NCBI GenBank assembly: GCA_001599595.1
Contig: BCHH01000002.1
Coordinates: 1,030,390-1,094,389, forward strand
Reading direction: 5' to 3'
Source of the DNA: Beverwykella pulmonaria
Lineage: Eukaryota > Ascomycota > Dothideomycetes > Pleosporales > Melanommataceae
DNA: 64,000 nucleotides
Position numbers and translations under genes: made by a program. Positions 47,922 through 59,767 of this stretch are shown here, in pieces. The notes below the pieces were generated by a model, which saw only the letters and a list, made by a program, of their open reading frames with translations, made no database searches and was not told where the DNA came from. Every line of letters starts with the position of its first letter. The stretch's first letter is position 1.

Positions 47922-49991
47922 CTAGAGGTCGTCGCCCCCTTGCATAACATCCGAGCTTGTCCAATTAACCGCGACAAGGCCTCTGAAGAGCAGGTGCAGC
48001 TTAGATACAGGTGAAGTATTCGTGTATACGAAGGCGGGGTCAAGCGCCGTGATTAGCCTAGGCATTTTGAACTCTTCAACGTGCCAATGGTAGAGAGGAT
48101 ACATTGCATAGTCCATGAATTCCATAGCTTGCAGCATATCTCCAAGGACCCGTGCCGCAATTTCAACGCTAGAGTGGGAGCGCGATTCAATCGCATACCC
48201 TTTGTGGACAGGGAAGTCATCTACGTACGCATAGTAGCCGGGTTTTAACTAATGAACAAAGAGTTTGAAGATGAACGGATCGGCATTAGGTAAGGAAATG
48301 AGTCGTTCTTCGTGATCGATAACCTTACGTGAACATTCAAAGTGCGAGTACGGTGTGATAGGAGGTGTCGCTCCAGAATACATATTTCTAGATACCCTTC
48401 CTCTTTGTCGACTTTGATTCCAAAAACGATTGGGGCATGACGCGGCGGGAGCCTAAACTCAGGCCATGATGAAGCAACGGAGGTTGTGTCAATGGACGCT
48501 CCGAATGTGATCCCAGGGCTGGTGGGAGTCTTTGGCAGATTGGTAGATTTAGCAACAGCAATTCCGGTCACGTTTTCAGATGTCTTCGGAGGACGAGTAA
48601 ATGATGGGTTACTAGTTACTAAAAAAATTTGGGCTGGTTATACTGATCCTCACCATACTCGATCTCGAAGGTCACCTCTGTGTTCGCGCGTGGCATCCTG
48701 TTACTGTGAACGGGTGTGCCTAGCGGGTAAAATGAGATCTGGTTGCCAGATTCTTCAATCTTGATTTTCTTCTTCGCTGGCGAGGCTGAAATGTTGGTGC
48801 TTGTTAAGCGCCTCGACAGTTCATCCGTGGGATCACATTCCCACTGTCTGTGGGAGAAACTATAAGCAGACCTGTCAGGACTTCCATGAGGGTGTTTCTT
48901 TTGGAATACTCCACTAGTTGCTTCAGTGCTAGGTTCTTTTATCTCGATATTTGACGACACACTGGAGTCTGCTTGAGAATATATGTGAGCTGGAATAGTT
49001 TTCTTTACTGTGCTTGGTTGTGTTCCAGCGGAGCACTGTCTTTGGTAGCGGATCCTTTCTTGGTGACCCTTGATTGCATGTTATGTCTGGAAGTGGAACG
49101 TGGGTGCGCTGGAGTTATGGTAAACTCATACGAGGTCCTCCTTTGATTGTCTCTGGAAATGAAACGTCTCAACTCGAAATTGTAGGGAGCAATCCGGAAA
49201 AGCGTGTGTCATGCTGCTCGTGGGCTCATCCGATACTGCGACTGGCTTCGTTGGACTCACAGGCACACTGATGCCGGCCGGGAAACTGTGGGCCGTCTGT
49301 TCTGTGGTCGCAGGAAAATTGTTGCTGATAATCCCAGAAATTGTAACGGTGGTGGTTGGAGGCGAGTCTGCAATAGCATGTGAGTGAATGGAACAGAAAC
49401 CTTTGGTTACCGGTTCTAAAAGCACTTACCAGAGCCCACAATGAGTTGTTTCTGAAATTGAGGTACGCTTGCACTGTTGGTGCTCTACCCTCCAATAGGC
49501 TTGGTAGAACCTGTACCTAGGGTCTCGAGTAGAAGGTGAGTGATCTGTAACAACATTCGTATTATTGAAGTCAACTTACAAGAATTTCCGACGAAACGAT
49601 CATCAAGTGTAGTTATTGCATGATTCAATTCGGCATCTGGGGGAGATTTCCTGTCATCCGCTGCAAATAGTGCATTAGCGTGTGCGAAATTATCGTTGAG
49701 ATGAGGTAGAGGCCGACGAACGTTGGAAGTGAAGGTGGGCGGCGTCGACTGTTGACAATCACGGCGCCAGTACAAAGTCGGGACGAAGATGAGAGACGCA
49801 ATAGTGGATTCATACCATCTGAGCGAATCAGAGACGTAATGTCACAGATTCTGCCGTGTGAGAAAGTACCTGGGTATCGGTGACGGTGGCGTGGAGGAAC
49901 CGCCAGGCTGGCCCCTAGAGTGCTCTAGTCCGCAATAAGCTAAGAGAAATGAGGCAAGCACGAATAGAGAATTGAAACGAGTGGGATGCAT
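47922..49991 (-). CDS. Intron-rich orphan gene with signal peptide (model partial)
   Basis: The ATG at 49991 gives a clear signal peptide (FNSLFVLASFLLAYCGLEHS), then a Pro/Ser-rich exon ending at 49870. Further minus-strand segments bounded by splice-like signals are 49660-49580 (DDRKSPPDAELNHAITTLDD), 49367-49132 (SPPTTTVTISGIISNNFPAT, a Thr/Pro/Ser-rich part), a segment ending at 48654 (RQWECDPTDELSRRL), 48618-48329 (GITFGASIDTTSVASSWPEF) and 48248-47922 (GYYAYVDDFPVHKGYAIESR). The later joins (48654/48618 with a very short 35-bp intron, and 48329/48248) keep frame. The joins near 49660 and before 48654 do not resolve cleanly. I recognise no family. It is either a secreted lineage-specific protein with many short exons, or such a gene in early decay. 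Confidence 0.4.
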
Positions 49992-50567
49992 GTGGTTTTG
50001 GTACTGGAGCGTGTGATAACTGATGTCGGCCTAGTTGGGTCGTAGGCGTAGGGTGAAGACTGATCCGTTCCTACAGCATGCTGTACCGTTATCCGCTCTG
50101 GCATACAACGGAACTAGACGATGGGAGAAAAGACTCGTAATAGCATATACGCTTCCTACCCAGACAGACAGTAAAGGAAGAGGTGGCGTCCTAAGTAAAG
50201 AGGGAAGGGCCAACCCCAGCCATTACGTACGTTGCGGCTATCGAGTTCCATCTCTTTTACCAGTTCTAAAGCTCCAAAGAAACTTTCATCTTTCACTATA
50301 TAGAATCGGTTTATCCTCTACTAAATGAATACTAAAGTGTTTTTATCTGCCTCACGAAGTGAAACAGAACCTCGATTGACGGTAAGCGGATAGGAAAGAG
50401 TATTACGCTCTGTTAGTGCGCTCCAGGCAAGTTTCCAAGATCTTTGACTCTATCTTTCCCATCATCTCGTTCAACCACCCTTCTCCTGATCCGTATTATT
50501 TATTCCCCCGCAGACCCCTTTGTATTTGTATCCTCTTAATACTGACCTGTACCCTCTTCTCACTGCA
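49992..50567. other. Spacer
   Basis: This holds the 5' flank of the orphan gene and the 3' flank of the PLP protein gene. No supported gene. Confidence 0.5.
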
Positions 50568-51441
50568 CTACCCCTTCTCCACGATCACAGCATCTTTCTT
50601 CGCCGGCCTCTCCCCAAAGATATCACTCCCGACCCTCACCTCAGAGCTACCCATCGCAATCGCGCCCTCGAAGTCCGAGCTCATGCCCATACTCAACTCC
50701 AATTCCTCCTCACTGTATCCCAGCTCCTTCGCCACCTTATCTCTCGTCTCCCTCAGCGTGACGAAGTCCTCGTTCTCGTTCTCTGGCGTCGTCTCCTTGG
50801 ACCTCGCAATCGCGCCGATTGTCATCAAGCCAGATAGCCTGAGATGTGGACATTTCTCCACGATGTGCTTGCACAGAGCCAGTGCCTCGGAAGGCTCGAC
50901 GCCAGACTTGCTCTCCTCGCCGCTGGTGTTGACCTGTACTTTAACATTCAACCTCTCCTTCTCTTCCCCACCATCCTCACTTTCAGCGAGCGCCCTCCGC
51001 CCCTTCTCTAGCCCATCCGCCTTCTTCTCACTATCCACAGAACTCACACACCACAGATTCGGAATCTGCTCTGCGAGCTGCTTACACTTGTTCGACTGCA
51101 GACCGCCTATGAAATGCCACCGTATCGACCTCGGTAGGAGCTTCGATTTCTCGACAAGTTCTTGGACGTAGTTTTCGCCAAAGTGCGTGTGGAGAGGGGA
51201 GGGTTGGGAGGACGCGGATGATGGTTGGTGGAGGGAGAGGATATCGGTCGCGGGTTTGAGCTTCGAGACGGCTATGAGGCGGACCTAGTAGTCACTTAAT
51301 ATGTCTGTGCGTGAAGCGTGAGAGGTGTGGGGGTACCTGTCTCCCGCTCTTGTTCACGGCATTGATGCGTGATGTGATGCTTGCGAGGTTCTCAGCGAGT
51401 TGCTTCGCGCGCTGAGGGTTTATCTGCATGTCTTCGGCCAT
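50568..51441 (-). CDS. PLP homeostasis protein (YggS/PROSC/YBL036C family)
   Basis: Exons 51441-51337 and 51284-50568 encode 273 residues. The family binds pyridoxal phosphate in an alanine-racemase-like barrel and buffers PLP in cytosol and mitochondria; no racemase activity is known. Lys43 in VRLIAVSKLKP is the PLP-binding lysine. FGENYVQELVEKS, WHFIGGLQSNK, VQVNTSGEESKSGV and LELSMGMSSDFEGAIAMGSS (phosphate-binding end), then EVRVGSDIFGER, complete the family pattern. A low-complexity acidic insert (about residues 125-145, ESEDGGEEKER) sits before VKVQVNTSGE. The start codon is the first in frame and the 52-bp intron ends CTACTAG. Confidence 0.95.
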
Positions 51442-52057
51442 TGTTGGGGCATTGGCTGTGAAGTGTGGTTGAAGAACGAGGAATTTGGAGATGAGGCGAT
51501 GTCGGTTTGGTGGGCACTACTCGGTCAGCCTTACGCACCGATCGCTTCTTGGCTATGCACTCAAACTTTCCCCATTTCCAGGGTTGTGGATGCCTGGGAT
51601 GGCACTTAGTCGTCTGTCAAACCCCAATTTTCTTATACAGAACACTAGTCTTCTCAACCGCTATCTAGGGTTTCACCGTTTTTCCCGATACAAGGGTTTT
51701 ACACCCATGCGATCTCTCGAAGTATGGCATGCTTTGTTTGTTCGTAGGAGACAGAATCCAGTGAGAGATATGCACACAAAATTTGCCAGCATAGTAAAAC
51801 CGCCCCAGACAGATACTGCAGGACTTTGCATAGCCGAATCAAGTCTTTTGGCTCTGTGCTAGAGTCGCTTGTGGTATTTCTCACCACGTACTGTACAAGC
51901 CTCTTCGTACATGTTGTTCTCCTGCAGTTCTCCTGCAACCCATGGGTTCTAAAAGGTGGTATCTCGCAAAACGCCTCTCCAGTGCAAAAAGACAATTCCT
52001 CCTATCCCACCCCTAACTGTTGAGTGTTCCTTCCTTTGGACTCCCAAATCCAACCCC
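51442..52057. other. Spacer between PLP protein and AIM6 genes
   Basis: No supported gene. It includes the PLP protein promoter and the AIM6 3' flank. Confidence 0.5.
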
Positions 52058-53351
52058 TCAGCTATTACCGCAGAGATTCAACCCCGCAACAACACACCAG
52101 TTCCAGTTCCACCTCGTCGCACTCGTCAAATCATCCACATTCAGCATTCCCACCCCCAACTCGCTCAACGTCAGCCACACCTTGTCTCTCAGACTAATCG
52201 GCCACGCCGGCGTATCCCAGTACCTGCTCTTCAGGCCCTTCTCCTCCGCTTGCTTGATCTGATTTTTCATTGTGTCGATTTGGCCCAAGGTAAGTTGGTT
52301 GAACAAGATGTGGCCGATGGCTTTGTTCATCTGGGCGCTGGCGTAGTAGGAGTTGGTGCTGTTGTATGAAGAGTTCGTCATGTCGGTCAGCGGCGCGTCG
52401 AAGAAGATGCAGCGGTTTGTGCTGTTCTGCTGCACAAGGTCGAACGGCGTATTTCCGGTCCCAACGACCGTTAGAGGTCCTTGTACCACCTTCTCGCCAT
52501 CAAAGTAGGTCAGCCATCCCTTTTCCCTTAGCGGCTGCAGCTGTCCCATCAACACGGGCCAGATCTTATGCCCATCATTCTTGAAATCGATGAGCAGGAC
52601 GACAGATACATCTGGATCCGCATCAAAAAGCCCAACCTCTTTCTCCTTCGCACTCGCCGTCGAAACCTCCCGTAAGTCAAAGATCCTGGTCAACGGATCA
52701 AGGTACAAGCTGCTCAGCGTACGATCGCTTTTCGTGCTCTTCCACGAGTGGCTAACCAGCAACTCCTCGTCCTCAGTAAGCCAGATGTCAGCTTCGATGC
52801 TGATGCAGCCCGCAGCGAGCGCTTCGTACAGCGGAACAGAGCGCCAGTAATCGTTATGCGAATGACAGTTCTTCGGCACAATGTCACGGCTGAAATCATC
52901 CCTCCATTCGAAGTCAAACGCGCCATTCTCATCAGGCTCTTTCCATGTCGACACAATGTGGTGCAGACCGCTTGTCCCTTCAGGCGGATTAAGTCGATGG
53001 ATGAGAGCGCCAACGAGGGAGAAGTAAATTCTGCGTTTCCCTCATCAATTGCGTTGCCCTCGACCTGCAATGGTGCGAGAGGGCGACTCACATTGCAGTG
53101 ACAACCCCAAAGAAAATAAACACCGCAACAACAATCAACCAATACCGGCACCACCTCCGTCTCTTCACCTTCCGCTCGGGACTCGCACCCGCAGACCTGC
53201 TCCTGAACGCTCTTATCTTCGCAATCGGTCCCCATTTACTCCCCCCACTGCGAGAATACCATCGAGGTGTTTCTATGGGACTGGGTGGGACGCTGGAGGC
53301 TTGACTCTCGATATCTGAGTTGTCGATCTCGTCGTCGTGGAATCGCGGCAT
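52058..53351 (-). CDS. AIM6: AIM6-like membrane-anchored PLC-type phosphodiesterase
   Basis: Exons 53351-53092 and 53030-52058 (61-bp intron) encode 410 residues. Residues 1-69 are cytosolic and basic towards the end (RKVKRRRWCRYW). One transmembrane helix spans about 70-98 (LIVVAVFIFFGVVTAI, then IYFSLVGALI across the intron). The remainder is the AIM6/PI-PLC-like barrel: NCHSHNDYWRSVPLYEA (141 on), IEADIW (~165-170), LLVSHSWKS, VVLLIDFKNDG and FFDAP. The paired His and the Glu/Asp of this fold are present. Yeast AIM6 affects mitochondrial inheritance; its substrate is not established. The single helix with Arg before it suggests type II topology with the catalytic domain outside the cytosol. 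Confidence 0.93.
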
Positions 53352-55648
53352 TGCGGTGTAGGATAGTGAGTGTAGTGCGAGCGGGAATTAAGATTTGGGG
53401 AGCAAAGGGAAGGTTGGAGAGCGTGCAGTGGATTTATCTGCTTCATGGCTTTATTTAGCGCGGGGGTTTTGGGTGCGCAGCGTGCATGGTGAGGCTGAAG
53501 GATTCCCGAGACCGGGGTGTACAGAAAGTGTATAAACATACCATGCCCAATACTCCGTTGTACCGTGTCTGTTTTCTGGAAGCATTCTACCAAGGAACAA
53601 AGACCTCTAGTCAGTTGGTTGGTACTTTTGTCTCTATATATACTTCTGCATGCGGCACCTAACATGTTTCAATGTTGGTTCAGTTGCTGCCTCGAAGGAT
53701 CAGAGGTGGTGCGAGTAATCGGACCGTTTCACCCATTCACCGCCCTGATCGTCGTCTGTGAACGGCAACGTTCGATAAAAGGGTTGGGGCTGGATTGGGC
53801 GATCGGAAGGCTGTGAGGTCAGAGAATTGCTCGGAAAACCCAAGAAAGGCATAAACCAACCTGCAGGATGAGGTAAGGCTGACGTTGGAAGATGAAAACC
53901 TGGTGTTTTACCCATAGAGTAGGGAGAATGGGGAGTTCAGAAAAACCAACTACTATCCCAATCCGCAAACCCGTTCAAAATCTAGTCGCTCAAGCCCCAT
54001 CTAGACATCGTGCGAAGCGATTCTTGAAAAATAAGCGACCCCTCTGTGCTGTGCTGGCGCTTAGAGTTTATGCTGGACTTTATTCCATGGCAAAGAAGAC
54101 TGTGCGAAGAAGCTCGTAAGGAAAAAAACAGAAAAAAATACTTTGCTTTGCTGGAGATTTTGCATAAGTTGAAAGGCTTGTTTCCCGAATCCACCAGATC
54201 CTCGGCTATTGACTCGAGCCACAGTAGCGCGCCCAGATCTAGTCTGATCTACTCAGCGCCAGCCTCAACGACTCCTACTCTTTGGTAAGAAAATGGCATC
54301 ATATCCATCGCTAGATCCACAGCATTCCCCACGTGGGAAGGGAGCGACGCACCTTTAGACGGATGAGATGAACAAGTTGTTAGTGAGGTCAATATCCAAT
54401 GGTGGGGAAGCGTCACACATCGCATCGCATGGCCGGATCTGTCCACTATGTTAGCAACAAGCAAAGGTGGCCGCATCAAAAGCTGGAACCCGACATCGTG
54501 AACTCAATTACCATGATGCTCATATCATTGCAGAACATAATTACTGCGACTTCGTATAGCGATCACCTGAGCGCGCATCTAATATGTGTATCTAAATATG
54601 GTAGAATTCGGCAACGTGGTGTGACGTCGCCGCAATATGGTAGCACAAGCCACTTTGCCATCTCGAAATTGCTGCTCCACGCGCCTGCATCGAATCACGA
54701 AGTAGCCATGCTGTCCACTTCATAGTCTACATGTATATACAGCATTCATCTCCTTTGCATCTTCTCCTATAGACTACAGCATCTCTTTTGTGATTTTACA
54801 TCTCTACTTTCATACCCATTTTCGTTCTGTCACTTATTACATACAAACCCACCGCTATGCCAAAAGATACATCATTCCGCCTCCTCATTTCCCTCCTCCT
54901 CTCCATTCAAGCTCTTTGTTGGCTCTTCACTCTTCTCGATCTCTTCGTTCCGGGAAAGCCACAGTCTCTACTACGACATTCATCGAATCTACTTTCGCAG
55001 CTCTTCTCTCGGCGTTCATCCGCACTGCTGTACTATCGAGAGATCCGCGCTCAGTTATGACTCCAAGTCAAAGGTGGACACGATACTCAAGCCCATGTCG
55101 GATGCGATAGCTACAACGGCATGGTGAATAGAAATGGGCGCGCAAGGAGACAGACGCAACAAGCGTATCACAGCAATGCACAAACATACTTCAAGCCAGC
55201 TGAACGTCATATCTTGATTTCGATTCCACATCAATACGTACGGGCAAGCGTGTACCCTAAGCAAGCCATGACACTGCGTCTCTCATGCCCACCACAACCC
55301 CTTTCGGAGTAAAAAGAAGCGCGATGCCATATGATACCGCCCAAAGCCCCCTTATCGACCCAAGTGAGTAGAGTCTGCACAGAAAATGGTGATAATGACA
55401 AAAGGAAAACGAGAAGGGAAAAAAATGAGCATCCTATGCAACCTGCTCCCGGGGCGATCACAGCATATCCCTAGCCCTTTTGAGCATGAATGATAGTACG
55501 AGAAAGGGAAATATGAGGACAAGGAGAGAATTACAACGACATGGAACAGGCCGAAACAAAGTGCAACCGGTCCCGGTCGCCCAAACTCCTGCCGCCCAAA
55601 ACACACGTCAACGCCATAATGCAAAGGAGAAGAAGGTAAAGCTCGGCT
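53352..55648. other. Spacer between AIM6 and SIP5 genes
   Basis: 2.3 kb contain the AIM6 promoter on the left and the SIP5 3' flank on the right. The only candidate gene is the 67-codon frame at 54857-55060, listed separately. The rest shows no coding signal. Confidence 0.5.
54857..55060 (+). CDS. Possible small membrane or secreted peptide (67 aa)
   Basis: A short frame begins MPKDTSFRLLISLLLSIQAL and continues with LCWLFTLLDLFV, a strong hydrophobic stretch that could be a signal peptide or a single helix. A basic tail follows. About 100 bp of pyrimidine-rich, leader-like sequence precedes the ATG, and a TATATA is present near 54733. No homology is claimed and it could be chance. Confidence 0.25.
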   Translation: MPKDTSFRLLISLLLSIQALCWLFTLLDLFVPGKPQSLLRHSSNLLSQLFSRRSSALLYYREIRAQL

Positions 55649-58403
55649 TTACTGCGTATGCTGGTGTTCCCGTGAATCCACCATGTTTACATTTCCGATT
55701 TGTTTCGAGTCGAGATGATTTGAATGGTTATCCGACACAACCTCGACCCTTGGGATTTGTTCAATTTCGTCATCGTCCTCGACGGCCGCATTACACGGTT
55801 TGAGCGTTGTGACGCTTTCATCTAGGGTCTCAAAAGGCTCTGATTGCTTCGGCGCCCCGTCAGTTTCAGCGTACCCGGGAGGTTGCGCAGCAATATCTGG
55901 GATAATATGCTCAGAGCTCTTGTTGTCACCTTCGTGATCCCGATTATGTGAAGAGCTTTCTGATGTCTTCTGCATTTCTTCCGTAACGTTTTCAATGTGC
56001 AAATGTCCACTATCATCCTTCTTCCCGTCCTCATTTGTAATGATAGCAGCTAGACTTCTAAAATTGAACATTGGCTCGGTACCTGGTGTGCCGTGTGGAG
56101 GTGTCTCGTCACGGTCCAAACTCAGACCAGACACATTGGGACTGGGTTCGAAGGATGATCCCGAAGCGCCAAAGCCACCATGGCCGTCTCTACGAAGCGA
56201 ACCTTGAAGAGACTCCGCGAAGGAGGATGCCGACGAAGAAGCATTGGACAGGGTGCGAAGTACTGATCTGTGGGAGGGTTGCTCGGTGAAAGGATCGAAT
56301 GGTGATAGAGAGTTGTTGTTGTTCGATGCCTCTTTCTGTATTTGTGCCCGACTTTCTTCGAGATGCTTCTGCGGAGCATCTTTTGACGATGATGTGTGGA
56401 TGGTTGAAGTTGGTTCGCCTAAGTGGTTGAAGCTAGTGGAACCACCGGAGCGATCGACTGCCTTGCCTTTGCCGGTCGCGGCGGATGGTCCAGCCGTATG
56501 ACCAGGAAGTTCATCATCCCCATCCATGTTTGGTGCTGGGTGAAAACCGGGCTGAATACCAATCCTTCGTAAGGTCCTTTCGGATCTCTTCGCTTCTTTA
56601 GCCTTCTTTTTATCCTCTTTCTTAGCTTCCTTAGCGGCCTCTTTTTCTTCCTTTTTCTTCCTCTCTTCCTCGGCCGCAAGACTTAGGCGGATTGCTTCCA
56701 TCATCATCAATTCCTCAAGGTCCTCCAATCTATTCCCTCGTCTTGAGCTCTGTCGGCCCGGAGGTAAATCTTGTTGGCCCTCAACCCTGCTCGATGATCC
56801 CCCAGAAACAGCAGCGGCAAGGAGTGCACCCACATCACCATCACGACGAGGGGTGCCGTGACCGCTACTGCCTGCACTTTCGTTTCCAAACATGGTGCGC
56901 CTCCGTCTTCCTAAGCTGAATCCTCGACTGTCCGCGGGCATGTTACCCATCATGTAGGCGGCATTATGTAATGCTGTGGCTGCCGCGGCCCTCCTCAGAG
57001 CATGTGACCTCGCATCAGCCAGCTTCTTCGCCCAATCCGGTCGCACTCTGTCAGTGGTGATAACAGTATTGTCATTGGCTGCGAGAGATGTTGCTCTCCT
57101 CCTTCCCGGAGAGGTGAGACCTTGTGAGTTTAGCGAAGACGTTGACGACATGGCGGACGCAGCGTGGGCCAGGGGGTGGTGGCCTTGATTAGCATATGCC
57201 AAACCTCTCCTAAACGGTGGAGGTTCGTATGTAACGCCAAATTCAGGTTGAACGCAGAAAGGACATGCAGCTGGCTCAGAGACCAATGCGCCGTCTTCTT
57301 GGGGCTCCGGAGGCGCAGCCGGGTTACTCGGATCGTGGTGCTCGGGGGGATGAGGATCTGGTCTCTTAATTTGGACAAAACACTCCGAACAGATGGGTTG
57401 ATCGCAGCATCGTGTCTTATTTAGATAAGGGGGATAGTAGAGGAAGCATATCGGACACTCGGACGCGTTCTTGTAAAGGAAGGCCTCAATGCGTTGACCA
57501 TTGACATAGGGATCTTTCGGAAGCTCGATCTCCTGTGGTGTCATCTCCGTCTGCGAGTTATTGCGTGAGCTGGTTGTGAGAGCAGCAAGTGTCTTTGCCC
57601 GTCCTCGGAAGAAGGGCGACGATGATGGCGACGCGGCGATAGGAGAGGTTGGAGAAGGAAGCGAGAAAGCAGGATGTGACGGCGACAGATTCGTCGATCG
57701 TTCCGAGTTCTGTGACATGGATCGAGAGGAGATGGGGACGGTGAGGTGGTTGATGTTGGAGCCAGAGCTGCGGGGGTTCCAATCCGCACCAAGATTGTTC
57801 GGCCGCCCTGGCTCCTCGGGTGGGATCTCATCGGGTGCGGGGAGTGGGAGGCCATTCACGACAGCTACCAGTTGATGCTCGACCCAAGTATCCTCATGGT
57901 CGTTGAGTCCCTTCCAGAATGGAGCCAATCTACGTTCGATCTAGAGAATGTGAGACTCGGTTGTCAGTTCTATATCAGGCGGTCCATACCTGGAGTTGCC
58001 GTACTACCGGCTTGCTGAAGTCTTCGGGCCCAGTGTAGGTACCCAGGGTAACCAAGTATCCGCCATCTACGCCCTCTTCGCGGAGGCTCCTCTCTCGATC
58101 CAATGCCCTCTGTGCCCGCTCTTTCTCCAGCTTGCGAGCCTCTCGCTCTGCCTTTGTCTCCCGTCGAGGTTCCAGAGCAGGGTCCCGCTCAGTGCTTGCT
58201 CCAACTCCGAGGCTAAGAAATCCTAAATCATGCCTGCTTCCTCGTCCAGTTCGGCCATTGTACACGCCACTACCTGATCTCTCATGGTGAGATGAACCGG
58301 CAGGACCGGATGTGGTGGGCGAGCTTGGGTTGCGGCCGCTTGACTGCCTTGTATGCCCTCGCGAGGAGCTGGGTCGCGACTCTTTTCCCTGGCTGTTTCC
58401 CAT
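55649..58403 (-). CDS. SIP5: SIP5-like RING-type zinc protein
   Basis: Exons 58403-57990 and 57940-55649 (49-bp intron) encode 901 residues. The start [11 protein letters not shown] includes a Gly2 context suited to N-myristoylation. The conserved SIP5 core runs from about residue 95 ([19 protein letters not shown]) through [20 protein letters not shown]. It continues with [20 protein letters not shown] to a cysteine cluster: [20 protein letters not shown] (from 300), PICSECF and CPFC (about 364-367). A charged Lys/Glu coiled coil lies near residues 565-600. The last ~300 residues are acidic, Ser-rich and probably disordered. Yeast Sip5 interacts with the Snf1 kinase and Reg1/Glc7 phosphatase in glucose response, and that role is inferred here. 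Confidence 0.93.
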
Positions 58404-59767
58404 AGCGATGGGAGGCGGATGATATCGAGATTTGGAGTGGATACCCGAAGAATATGCCGAGGTGGTCTAGACGTTGGCAGAGCTGCCGTTGATGGGCTTA
58501 TTTATTCGCCCGCGTGAGGGTCGAGGGCGTCTTCGTTATCGGGGAGATTCGAGTGGGTGGGCGTGTGGTCGGGGAGGAGGTAAACGATAACGGGGGGGTC
58601 ACAAGGGCATGAACATGATAAATTGTGGAGATGCAAGACAGACAGCTGCGCCGATAGAATCAAAGAATGGTGCCGCTAGTGCCGCCTGTCGTCAGTGCAA
58701 CGAGGGGTCGCATGGGTAGGCGCAAACGGATAACGAGAGCGTGAGTATGCGGCGAGGGGGCTGCGAGAGATGGTGGATGGGCGTAAGAGTGATGCGGCGG
58801 GACGTTGGAGGTTATCCTGAAATGCTGGGGGAAGAGAGCTTGGCGGCTAGTACGCTTTCAGTCGGGCGGCAGGCCGGCGGCGGGGAAGAACCACAGCCAC
58901 GGCTCACATGTTCAGCGCGCTGTCCTTCGTCGCCACTGCCAGCTCACACGCGTACAAGAGCAAGCTGAGGTCAAACAGTCTGGAGCTTGTCTTTGTAAAC
59001 TATTGCGCCAGCCACAAAGCCGCATTGCACTACAGCAGCGGTCTTGGCTCAATCGCGGGGAACGCCCAGTCAGCTCTCACACCGTATTCATATCATCACT
59101 TGAGCATGACGTGCAAACTTCCTGGGATTCCAACATGTAGCAGAGTTGTGTAGCCTGATGTATTTCAAGTTAGCGGAGCAAGCCTTTATTTTTCGATATG
59201 GCATTGTCTTGATTACTTCAAGGAATAAATTATCGTCCGATCTCTTTAAGAGTTCTGCTCTTTAATGCGAAGAAATATCACAGCACATTGTCACGTCTAA
59301 AAGAATAGCTCAGTTTTGCGCAGCATGACAAGGTATATAGTCAATGCCAGCAAGTAGATGAAGGATTACTTTGCCCTTACAAATACTGTAGTATCTGTAC
59401 ACACAGTTTTTTGGTGGAAGAAAATGTCTACTATAGGTGTAAATAGGGGCTATTAAGCTAATGAAAGGTTAGTACACTATGATGAGAGTTGTGGACACTC
59501 ACAAGTTATATGGGGCTCAATGCTAGTTGGCTCTTGATTGTAAATGTGAAACTGTTCCTAGATGCTCCTCCCCAAACACCCCTTCCTAATTTCCATTATT
59601 TGTGAAATTAATTCCTCTATCTCATTCCACTATCTATATGCCAACGCTAGGTTGGCTATGCTAGGTCAAGAAGCCTAAATAGGTCCACAAAAGCATCTTT
59701 AGATTCATCCTATGCGTTGCCTTTCTCACTCTTGTCAAGCAGCATCTTTACTATCTACTTCTTGCCT
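58404..59767. other. SIP5 promoter and ankyrin gene 3' flank
   Basis: The left half is GC-rich promoter-like sequence. The right half (59160-59700) is AT-rich. Just past the ankyrin stop (59768), about 59705-59767 still shows a diverged ankyrin unit on the minus strand (IVKMLLDKSEKGNA), interrupted by stops. Confidence 0.6.
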
